This document shows, in pieces, positions 1 through 6,013 of a stretch of 9,356 nucleotides of DNA. Made by a program: the position numbers and the translations under genes. The stretch is from CAZGSG01 sp964528095 (GTDB lineage: Bacteria > Bacteroidota > Bacteroidia > Chitinophagales > Chitinophagaceae): assembly GCA_964528095.1 (NCBI GenBank), contig CAZGSG010000233.1:1-9356 (forward strand), given 5' to 3'. The number at the start of each line of letters is the position of its first letter. Position 1 is the first letter of the stretch. Under the pieces are notes generated by a model. It was not told the DNA's origin, searched no databases, and worked only from the letters and a program-made list of their open reading frames with translations.

Positions 1-678
1 CGGGTGTTCATCTGATTCGATGAGTTTTGTTTCCTCTTTGCCCAATTGTACTGAAATGGGAGCAATTTCCTCTTTCCACTTACCTGCAGCATGTGCTTCA
101 GCATATTTCTGTTGCGATGACATGGCGAATATGTCCTGCTCCTGCCGCGTGATATTCCATTGCTTCGCTACATTCTCTGCCGTTTCCCCCATGCTGAACG
201 GGTGATATGATTCGGCCAGTTTCTTATTGGTGAAGCGCCAGCCCAGCGTGGTATCATATGTTTCAACAGTCCGCTGAAAAGCAGCGGTTGCCTTGGCTGT
301 TACAAAAGGTGCTCTTGTCATGCTTTCCGTTCCTCCTGCAATGATCAGTTCCGCATCACCGCACATCACCTGCCTGGCCGCATCCATGATGGCCTGCAGA
401 CCTGATGCGCATAAACGGTTCACGGTATTGCCGGCGACAGATACAGGCAGTCCTGCAAGCAGGGCGGCCATTCTTGCCACATTCCTGTTGTCTTCACCCG
501 ACTGGTTGGCAGCACCGGCTATCACATCTTCGATCGCCTGGACATCAATACCGGGATTTCGCTGGATCAGCGTCTTTATCACATGGGCCAGCAGATCATC
601 AGGCCGCACGGTGCTTAATGCGCCGCCATATTTGCCAACAGGCGTCCTTATCGTGTCAATAATGTATACAGGGTTCAT
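1..678 (-). CDS. pcaF: Thiolase, 3-oxoadipyl-CoA thiolase-like (N-terminal 226 residues; 3' end outside window)
   Basis: Thiolases of this type cleave a 3-oxoacyl-CoA with free CoA; the PcaF/PaaJ branch splits 3-oxoadipyl-CoA into succinyl-CoA and acetyl-CoA, the last step of aromatic ring degradation (beta-ketoadipate or phenylacetate pathways). The reading frame is open from ATG at 678-676 to the window edge, about 226 of the usual 400 residues. It starts MNPVYIIDTIRTPVGKYGG and carries the nucleophilic cysteine Cys90 in NRLCASGLQA, then GGTESMTRAP. NQSGEDNRNVARMA (58-71) and DTTLGWRF (about 130-137) resemble the PcaF branch more than plain acetoacetyl-CoA thiolase. The C-terminal His and Cys are outside the window. 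It is transcribed away from rlmN. A beta-oxidation FadA-type role is the main alternative; thiolase identity is secure, the exact substrate less so. Confidence 0.85.
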   Translation of the reverse strand, partial: MNPVYIIDTIRTPVGKYGGALSTVRPDDLLAHVIKTLIQRNPGIDVQAIEDVIAGAANQSGEDNRNVARMAALLAGLPVSVAGNTVNRLCASGLQAIMDAARQVMCGDAELIIAGGTESMTRAPFVTAKATAAFQRTVETYDTTLGWRFTNKKLAESYHPFSMGETAENVAKQWNITRQEQDIFAMSSQQKYAEAHAAGKWKEEIAPISVQLGKEETKLIESDEHP

Positions 679-698
679 CAATCTTGTAATTTGGAAGG

Positions 699-706
699 CA
701 AATATC
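699..706 (-). promoter_or_regulatory. Candidate -7 element for the thiolase gene
   Basis: On the minus strand GATATTTG matches the Bacteroidota -7 consensus TAnnTTTG at all fixed positions but the first. It ends 20 bases before the thiolase ATG, a normal leader length in this phylum. No clear TTG lies at -33, so this is a weak call based on position and partial match. Confidence 0.35.
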
Positions 707-723
707 CGTGAAATTAATGCATG

Positions 724-731
724 TATCTTTG
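724..731 (+). promoter_or_regulatory. -7 element of the rlmN promoter (TATCTTTG)
   Basis: TATCTTTG is an exact match to TAnnTTTG. Only four bases (CAGC) separate it from the ATG at 736, so transcription should begin at or within a base or two of the start codon. This decides the start: an ATG at 721 would place the promoter inside the coding sequence. The -33 element is not evident. Confidence 0.6.
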
Positions 732-735
732 CAGC

Positions 736-1788
736 ATGGCATCGAAAGGAAAACAGAATATCAGGGACCTGAGTCTACAGGAATTAGAAGAGTATTTTGA
801 AGGCATTGGCGAGAAGAAATTTCGGGCCAAACAGGTATATGAATGGCTGTGGCTCAAGCCAGTACAGCATTTCGACAGTATGACGAACATCTCCCGCGAA
901 CTGCGCCAGAAACTAAACGATTCCTTTACATTACCGGGATTAACGGTCGATGCTACCCAGTATTCGGAAGACGGTACGGTGAAATCGCGGTTTAAAACGC
1001 ATGACGGGCACCTGATCGAAGGAGTACTGATCCCCACCGAGTCAAGAGTAACAGCCTGCGTCTCTTCCCAGATCGGCTGCTCGCTCAGTTGTAAGTTTTG
1101 TGCAACCGGGTATATTGAGAGAAAAAGAAACCTCGACTTTGATGAGATCTATGATGAAGTGGTGCTCATCAACCAGCAGAGTGAAAAGATACATGGAAAG
1201 AAACTGACGAATATAGTTTTTATGGGCATGGGCGAACCTTTGCTCAATTATAAGAATGTATTGAAAGCGATCGAACGCATTACCTCTCCTGATGGATTAG
1301 GTATGAGTCCCCGGCGTGTTACAGTATCTACAGCAGGCGTTGCCAAACAGATCAGGCAATTAGGGGAAAGCAAAGTGAAATTCAAACTTGCCTTATCACT
1401 GCATGCGGCGAATGATAAAAAGCGTCACGAGATCATGCCGATCAATGATAGTAATAATATCAAATCACTGATAGACGCATTGAATTATTTCTACCAGCAA
1501 ACCAAAAATGAGATCACATTTGAATACATCCTCTTCAACAACTTCAATGATTCAATAGAGGATGCGGATGAACTGATAAAAATCTACCGCCAGGTACCCG
1601 CTGATCTTGTTAATATTATAGAATATAATCCGATCGACTTTGCCAAATTCGTGAAACCTTCCGAGGAGAAAGTCGCTGCTTTCATGGATTATCTCGCGAA
1701 AAACAGGGTGAATGCGCGTCTCCGTAAAAGCAGGGGTAAGGATATAGATGCCGCCTGCGGACAGTTAGCGAATAAGGAATCTCATTGA
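736..1788 (+). CDS. rlmN: Dual-specificity rRNA/tRNA adenine-C2 methyltransferase RlmN (radical SAM)
   Basis: RlmN methylates C2 of A2503 in 23S rRNA and of A37 in a subset of tRNAs, in the cytoplasm. The 350-residue protein shows the full set of functional residues. Cys115, Cys119 and Cys122 (CSLSCKFC) are the CX3CX2C ligands of the 4Fe-4S cluster. Cys108 in TACVSSQIGC lies seven residues before the first ligand, as the corresponding cysteine does in the E. coli enzyme. The GMGEPLLNY motif binds S-adenosylmethionine. Cys341 in DIDAACGQL is the methyl-carrying cysteine near the C terminus, which separates RlmN/Cfr from other radical SAM enzymes. The N-terminal helical region (about 10-60) is the usual RNA-binding accessory part. 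I chose ATG 736 because the upstream ATG at 721 overlaps the promoter. Cfr is a relative, but the housekeeping context and sequence style favour RlmN. Confidence 0.95.
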   Translation: MASKGKQNIRDLSLQELEEYFEGIGEKKFRAKQVYEWLWLKPVQHFDSMTNISRELRQKLNDSFTLPGLTVDATQYSEDGTVKSRFKTHDGHLIEGVLIPTESRVTACVSSQIGCSLSCKFCATGYIERKRNLDFDEIYDEVVLINQQSEKIHGKKLTNIVFMGMGEPLLNYKNVLKAIERITSPDGLGMSPRRVTVSTAGVAKQIRQLGESKVKFKLALSLHAANDKKRHEIMPINDSNNIKSLIDALNYFYQQTKNEITFEYILFNNFNDSIEDADELIKIYRQVPADLVNIIEYNPIDFAKFVKPSEEKVAAFMDYLAKNRVNARLRKSRGKDIDAACGQLANKESH

Positions 1789-1822
1789 TTGAGTTTTTCA
1801 TTTTATAGCTTTATTGTTTGAT

Positions 1823-2216
1823 GCTCAAGTTTTGTGAGGGAGATTTCACACAGAGCTAAGGAGTAAATGAGATAATGATACTTTACTTTGTTTGATCCGT
1901 CATCACCTATTTGAAAAGGTGAGCTAAAGAGATTCTTCACTTTGTGAAAAAGTAGTCGTTGATCAGGGTGCTGTTTTCACGCAGTGAAAACGCCCTGTTA
2001 ACTCTTTATTTCAATCGATAATAAATGTATAAATAGCCAGGTTGTTCCCTGGCTCATTTACTCCTTAGCTCTGCGTGAAATCTGTTGCTCTGTTAGTGAT
2101 GCAGGAATAATAAGAACAATTCTTCAATCTCTACAACAGAACTTACATTATATTATTCGAAACAGAAAGGCTATTCTAAAATACGCCGCGTGAAATCTCT
2201 TTCGAGCAACCTGAGC
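1823..2216. repeat. Outer, decayed inverted-repeat pair around the palindromic element
   Basis: 1823-1851 and 2188-2216 are inverted relative to each other and agree at about 21 of 29 positions by eye, including the shared core GTGAAATCT and the end GAGC. The left member overlaps the left arm of the inner, near-perfect pair. The core GTGAAATCT therefore occurs three times in this intergenic stretch: at 2075-2083 and 2190-2198 directly, and at 1841-1849 in reverse complement. Confidence 0.45.
1841..2083. repeat. 243-bp palindromic intergenic element with 31-bp inverted terminal repeats
   Basis: The arms 1841-1871 and 2053-2083 are reverse complements at 30 of 31 positions; they begin AGATTTCAC and end TAAATGAG. 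The 181-bp centre holds four smaller hairpins: TCACCT/AGGTGA (1903-1908/1917-1922), TTCAC/GTGAA (1936-1940/1944-1948), GTTTTCAC/GTGAAAAC (1973-1980/1984-1991) with an outer CAGGG/CCCTG, and AGCCAGG/CCTGGCT (2035-2041/2048-2054). There is no open frame of note, no transposase and no clear target-site duplication beside the arms. It could be a MITE-like or REP-like non-autonomous repeat, or encode a branched structured RNA. The structure is directly visible; the class is inferred. Confidence 0.7.
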
Positions 2217-2359
2217 TACAAAAACTAAAACCCTCTTATAAAAAATCACCCTGCCATTAAACTTTCCCCTTCTCTCCCAGTCTGAAGAACGTGATTTTAA
2301 GATAACCGAACAGGCAACCGGTATTCAAACCCCGGCATTTAACCTCAAAAAACAGAAAC
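2084..2359. other. Gene-free AT-rich spacer upstream of the LTxxQ protein
   Basis: Apart from the third GTGAAATCT copy (2190-2198) I see nothing definite here. There is no supported reading frame on either strand and no good TAnnTTTG element before the ATG at 2360. The promoter of the downstream gene is thus unidentified; an extracytoplasmic-function sigma factor promoter is possible, since envelope-stress genes often use one, but no sequence match was established. Confidence 0.5.
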
Positions 2360-2980
2360 ATGAAAAAAATACTGATCGCGGCCATTGCTGGCCTCTTTAC
2401 CCTCAACACATTACACGCCCAGGAAATCCCCGAACGCAAACACGACGGCGTCAAACAGCGTGAACATAGCAAAAAACCTGGCGGTAAGGAAATGGCCGGT
2501 CTCGACCTGACCGCGGACCAAAAAGAAAAAATGAAGTCGCTCAATAGCGATTATCGCAAACAAATGGAAGACCTGAAAAGCCAGGACGGTCTCACTGTAA
2601 AAGAATCAAGGGAAAAAATGGAGACCCTGCGCAAAGAACATCAGTCAAAAACACAGGCATTGCTCACAGCTGAACAAAGAACACAACTGGAAAAAAATAA
2701 AGCCGGTTTCAAAGATGGCGGCAAAAAAGCGCAGAAAATGAAACAGGAGTTGAACCTGACCGATGAACAATCAGCTAAACTGGATGCTGGCCGTAAAGAA
2801 AGCATGCAAAAGATGAAAGCAATACGGGAAGATAAATCGCTGACCGAAGAGCAGAAAAAAGAACAAACCAAAGCAGTAATGAAACAGCAGAAGGATAATA
2901 TGAAATCTGTGCTCACAAAAGAACAGCTTCAGCAAATGCAGGATAGCAGGAAGAAAAAGGACAAAAAAACAAAAGAATAA
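2360..2980 (+). CDS. Secreted lysine-rich LTxxQ-motif (Spy/CpxP-like) protein
   Basis: Residues 1-20 are a signal peptide (MKKILIAAIAGLFTLNTLHA) with cleavage likely before Gln21, giving a periplasmic protein of about 186 residues. The mature part has five LTxxQ motifs: LTADQ (50-54), LTAEQ (102-106), LTDEQ (133-137), LTEEQ (161-165) and LTKEQ (185-189), plus a degenerate LTVKE (78-82). They flank amphipathic helical segments rich in Lys, Glu and Gln. Spy and CpxP of enterobacteria are small periplasmic proteins with two such motifs: Spy is an ATP-independent chaperone and CpxP an envelope-stress modulator. Here the motifs suggest two tandem modules. No cysteine is present and the C terminus is extremely basic. 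No sensor kinase or sigma factor gene adjoins it, so a chaperone or stress role is inferred from the motif only. Confidence 0.75.
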   Translation: MKKILIAAIAGLFTLNTLHAQEIPERKHDGVKQREHSKKPGGKEMAGLDLTADQKEKMKSLNSDYRKQMEDLKSQDGLTVKESREKMETLRKEHQSKTQALLTAEQRTQLEKNKAGFKDGGKKAQKMKQELNLTDEQSAKLDAGRKESMQKMKAIREDKSLTEEQKKEQTKAVMKQQKDNMKSVLTKEQLQQMQDSRKKKDKKTKE

Positions 2981-3018
2981 GACTGGCAGATATTTATATA
3001 AAAGAGTCATTTGGACGG

Positions 3019-3056
3019 GCCCTGTACTGGTTGTAAGCCGGACAGGGCTTTTTGTT
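3019..3056 (+). terminator. Rho-independent terminator after the LTxxQ gene
   Basis: GCCCTGT (3019-3025) pairs with ACAGGGC (3042-3048); a few further pairs after one mismatch extend the stem. The stem is followed directly by TTTTTGTTT. It lies 38 bases after the stop codon of the LTxxQ gene and abuts the -7 element of the next gene. Confidence 0.8.
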
Positions 3057-3064
3057 TATATTTG
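3057..3064 (+). promoter_or_regulatory. -7 element (TATATTTG) for the pseudouridine synthase operon
   Basis: An exact TAnnTTTG match starts immediately after the terminator T-tract. Transcription would begin near 3070, giving a leader of about 34 bases to the ATG at 3104. A TTG at 3031-3033 is 23 bases upstream, longer than the usual 17-20, so the -33 element is uncertain. Confidence 0.55.
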
Positions 3065-3103
3065 CCGTTCTTAACTACTGTTGTAAAACAGCAAAAACTT
3101 AAC

Positions 3104-4045
3104 ATGAAAAAGAAAGCCTCTCACTTCGACAAGTTCAAGCCCAAAAAAAGTAACGCGGCTATAAAAGAACAATTCAAGCAGGAAAAAAGAAAATACAAGA
3201 AAGAACGCGAAGAATTCTTCGATAAAAAGAAAGCGGAAGAAAGAGCTAAAAGAGCTCCTGTACCTGGTCAGAAAGCAGCGATTGTTGCCGCCCCCCCCGT
3301 ACATATCCGCCCCGAGGTCTCAGGCACTATGCCACTCAACAAATACCTGGCTCATTGCGGTGTAAGCGCCCGGAGAGAAGCTGCGGACCTTATCAGGGAA
3401 GGAAAAGTAAAAGTGAACAATGCCACGGTAACTGAACCGGGTTTTAAGGTATCTCCAACCGATGACGTGAAGTTTAACGGTAAGAAATTATTCATTGCCA
3501 AAAACCTGGTCTATATTTTACTCAATAAACCCAAGGATTATATTACTACCACCAGTGACCCGCAAAACAGGAAGACCGTACTGGACATCATCGGCCGTGC
3601 TACAACCGAACGCGTGTACCCGGTAGGCCGGCTTGACAGGAATACATCAGGGGTCTTGTTATTCACCAATGATGGAGAACTCGCGCAAAAGCTTACCCAT
3701 CCCAGTAATGAAATAAAAAAAGTATATGCAGTGACTTTAAATAAGCCACTGGAGAAAAAAGATTTTGAACAAATATTAAAAGGGGTAACACTGGAAGATG
3801 GATTGGCCTCCGTGGATGTATTGGCATATGCCGATATGAAAGACAAAACCCAGGTAGGTGTAGAGATACATAGCGGTCGTAACAGGATCGTGCGCAGGAT
3901 ATTTGAGGCATTAGGATATGATGTAAAAAACCTGGACCGGGTGATCTTCGCAGGGCTTACAAAAAAGAATATCGAAAGAGGTAAATACCGTTTCCTCACA
4001 GAAAAGGAAGTACGGGACCTGAAACATTTCGGAAAAGGAAAATAA
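3104..4045 (+). CDS. rluB: RsuA/RluB-family pseudouridine synthase with basic N-terminal extension
   Basis: This family converts specific uridines of rRNA to pseudouridine; RluB modifies U2605 of 23S rRNA in E. coli. The 313-residue protein has three parts. Residues 1-50 are a lysine-rich, probably disordered or helical extension. Residues 76-130 form an S4 RNA-binding domain (MPLNKYLAHCGVSARREAADL). The rest is the catalytic domain, with Asp178 in GRLDRNTSG as the nucleophile and GRNRIVRRIFEALG (258-271) as the C-terminal family motif. ATG 3104 is chosen because an upstream TTG at 3011 would lie in the terminator and promoter. The next synthase begins 34 bases after the stop, probably in the same transcript. 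Assignment to RluB rather than RluF or RsuA is by likeness and not proven. An eight-C run at 3291-3298 sits in the linker before the S4 domain. Confidence 0.88.
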   Translation: MKKKASHFDKFKPKKSNAAIKEQFKQEKRKYKKEREEFFDKKKAEERAKRAPVPGQKAAIVAAPPVHIRPEVSGTMPLNKYLAHCGVSARREAADLIREGKVKVNNATVTEPGFKVSPTDDVKFNGKKLFIAKNLVYILLNKPKDYITTTSDPQNRKTVLDIIGRATTERVYPVGRLDRNTSGVLLFTNDGELAQKLTHPSNEIKKVYAVTLNKPLEKKDFEQILKGVTLEDGLASVDVLAYADMKDKTQVGVEIHSGRNRIVRRIFEALGYDVKNLDRVIFAGLTKKNIERGKYRFLTEKEVRDLKHFGKGK

Positions 4046-4079
4046 ATGCCGCAACTGCCGGCTTCCGTCATCACAATTA

Positions 4080-4808
4080 ATGAACATGCAAGTAAAGGAC
4101 TGGATCATCTTTGAAGATGATCATTTGATCGCATTAAACAAACCCTCGGGATTATTGTCTATTCCTGACAGGGAAGGAAAAGAAGTGTCGCTTAAAAAAA
4201 TGTTACAGGAAAAATACAGTTCCATATTCACTGTGCATCGCCTGGACAAGGATACAAGCGGGCTCATCGTATTCGCAAAAGATGAAGCGACACATAAACA
4301 TCTTTCGATGCAGTTTGAAGGAAGACAAACAAAAAAGATCTATGCCGGGCTGGTCATTGGATCTCCCGCCGAACAACAGGGCAGCGTAGAGTCGCCCATT
4401 ATGGAACACCCCGCGAAAAACGGGCTGATGGTCATCAACCGGAAAGGAAAAGACGCGCTGACTGACTATGAAGTGGTGGAAGATTTTGGTATCTATTCCT
4501 GGATGCAGTTTCGCATTCACACAGGCCGCACTCACCAGATCCGGATCCATATGAAGGAGATTGGCCACCCGATTGTTTGTGACCCCTTGTATGGCGATGG
4601 CAAACCCTTGCTGGTATCTTCGATCAAAAGCAAATTTAAACTATCAAAAGACGTGGAAGAAGAGCGGCCGATAATGAACAGGCTGGCACTTCATGCTTAC
4701 CAGCTTAGTTTTACCGATATCCATGGAAATAAAAAAGAACTGGAAGCAGAAATCCCCAAAGACATGCGGGCTACCTTGCAACAATTAAGAAAAAGAAAGA
4801 AAAAATAA
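4080..4808 (+). CDS. RluA-family pseudouridine synthase without S4 domain
   Basis: RluA-type enzymes isomerise uridine in rRNA and/or tRNA. The 242-residue protein begins directly with the catalytic fold (IIFEDDHLIALNKPSGLLS) and has no S4 domain, as in RluA itself. HRLDKDTSGL (53-62) carries the catalytic Asp56. FRIHTGRTHQIRIHM and the following GHPIVCDPLYG are the conserved core, and RLALHAYQLSF marks the C-terminal part. A segment rich in Lys and Glu between PLYGDGK and RLALHA is longer than in E. coli RluA and common in Bacteroidota versions. ATG 4086, two codons later, is an equally possible start. It follows the RluB-type gene by 34 bases with no terminator between, so the two are probably co-transcribed. 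The RNA target cannot be told from sequence. Confidence 0.88.
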   Translation: MNMQVKDWIIFEDDHLIALNKPSGLLSIPDREGKEVSLKKMLQEKYSSIFTVHRLDKDTSGLIVFAKDEATHKHLSMQFEGRQTKKIYAGLVIGSPAEQQGSVESPIMEHPAKNGLMVINRKGKDALTDYEVVEDFGIYSWMQFRIHTGRTHQIRIHMKEIGHPIVCDPLYGDGKPLLVSSIKSKFKLSKDVEEERPIMNRLALHAYQLSFTDIHGNKKELEAEIPKDMRATLQQLRKRKKK

Positions 4809-4833
4809 GGGAGTGTATAACAGCGTTACTGCT

Positions 4834-5910
4834 TTAGGGCATATAAGAAATTCCATACAACAGCCCATCTTTTTTAGAGATCAGCCATAAATGATCATTG
4901 TTTATTAAGAGCTGATGGGGTTTCCAGTTAGCAAGGTCGGTGACTCTTTTTACCTGTTGCTTCGCATAGTCGTATTCTATCAATTGATCGTTGTATAAAA
5001 TCGAAATATTCCTTTCATCCGCGGCTACGATTTTCCCCTGGGCATAGGGATCGGCTACAATAGAATCCGACATAGCTGAAATGTCTATTACCTGTTTTAT
5101 TTTCAGCTTATTGCCGAGTATAGTGAGCTTTCCATCCCGTAAAAAGAAGGTATTGTTATTGGTCCGGAGAGTCTGTGATTCATCACCAAAATCTTCTACA
5201 CCTAATTTCTCAGCCAGCTTTCCCTTTATTTCCCTGTTATCATGTGTAAGCAGGTAATAATTTTTAACGCAGCTAATATCTTTTACAAATAAGCTGGCTT
5301 TTACCTTGCAATTGGTATCGATCAACTGCCCCTGGTAGTTTATTGCAACCCAGTTATCCCCTTCCGCATTAGCCTCAATCCGGTCCTGCAGGTAATAGGG
5401 CTGACGTGAATAGCCATGTGCGAGGAACCTGTTCCACAATACGGTATCCTTCCGGAGATCGTATGCAACAATGGAACCTGCATCATAAATGCCTGTTCCG
5501 TATAAAACATTATTTTGTATAAACGGCCTGGTGACCAAAGGCCCGAATGGGAATTTTTTGATACGCTTCCCTGTTGCTAAGTCGATCGCTGCCGCCCATT
5601 CCTGTTTGTCTTCAAATACTCCGGCATAAAGTGTCTGGTCGTCAATAAAAGGAGTAAGATTTGTTTTGTACCCGGTCTCACAAACCCAGGTCAATCTGTT
5701 ACTCTTCAAATCATACGCGTAAATTTTATAATCGTTTGCATTGAACAGCAACAAATCCTTATTACTTGCAATAGAAGAATAGAAACTGGCTGATTGCTGG
5801 GCAGTGAATACCTGGTCAGACTTAAAAAAAACCTGCTGCGAGCGGACAAGGGAGAAGCAAGCTATAGCTAGTGCCAGCAATGCATATTGTTTTTTCAAAA
5901 ATCTTTCCAT
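4834..5910 (-). CDS. Exported beta-propeller (PQQ/BamB-like repeat) protein of unknown function
   Basis: From ATG 5910-5908 the product has 358 residues and starts with a signal peptide (MERFLKKQYALLALAIACFS), cleaved probably after VRS at residue 24, before Gln25-Gln26. The frame stays open to an ATG at 5988, but that start would bury the signal sequence 26 residues inside, so 5910 is preferred. The mature protein shows repeated blade-like units: an aromatic strand, a turn such as YAYDLKSNRLTW (64-75) or AAIDLATGKRI (107-117), then another strand, as in PQQ-dependent dehydrogenase and BamB propellers. VAYDLRKDTVLW (148-159) is a third example. I see no catalytic motif. Later blades are hard to delimit. 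A Cys at residue 18 (AIAC) could instead be a lipobox. It lies 103 bases downstream of metZ on the same strand and may be read with it. Confidence 0.7.
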   Translation of the reverse strand: MERFLKKQYALLALAIACFSLVRSQQVFFKSDQVFTAQQSASFYSSIASNKDLLLFNANDYKIYAYDLKSNRLTWVCETGYKTNLTPFIDDQTLYAGVFEDKQEWAAAIDLATGKRIKKFPFGPLVTRPFIQNNVLYGTGIYDAGSIVAYDLRKDTVLWNRFLAHGYSRQPYYLQDRIEANAEGDNWVAINYQGQLIDTNCKVKASLFVKDISCVKNYYLLTHDNREIKGKLAEKLGVEDFGDESQTLRTNNNTFFLRDGKLTILGNKLKIKQVIDISAMSDSIVADPYAQGKIVAADERNISILYNDQLIEYDYAKQQVKRVTDLANWKPHQLLINNDHLWLISKKDGLLYGISYMP

Positions 5911-6013
5911 TCTATTTTGATTAATTATCGCAATGGAAATATAACGCAATAAGTTTAAGGAAACTCGCTTGTTAAAGGAATTTTCCAATTGTCACCTCTA
6001 ATAAACAATACTG

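Noticed and set aside
721..735. Upstream ATG at 721 as the start of RlmN.
   Set aside because: It adds five residues that overlap an exact promoter -7 element and are not part of the family's N terminus.
293..772. A 159-residue open frame on the + strand.
   Set aside because: It is the antisense of the thiolase gene, which shows catalytic motifs; the + frame shows no recognisable domain.
1841..2083. CRISPR array in the repeat-rich gap after rlmN.
   Set aside because: The repeats are inverted and not evenly spaced direct repeats; no unique spacers of constant length and no cas genes.
3011..3103. TTG start at 3011 for the RluB-type enzyme.
   Set aside because: The added 31 residues come from the terminator and promoter of this locus; ATG 3104 starts a plausible N terminus.
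4809..4833. Terminator between the convergent RluA-type and beta-propeller genes.
   Set aside because: Only a three-base pairing (CAG/CTG) is seen and there is no T-tract on either strand.
5911..5988. Longer start at 5988 for the beta-propeller protein.
   Set aside because: It would bury the signal peptide 26 residues inside the protein.
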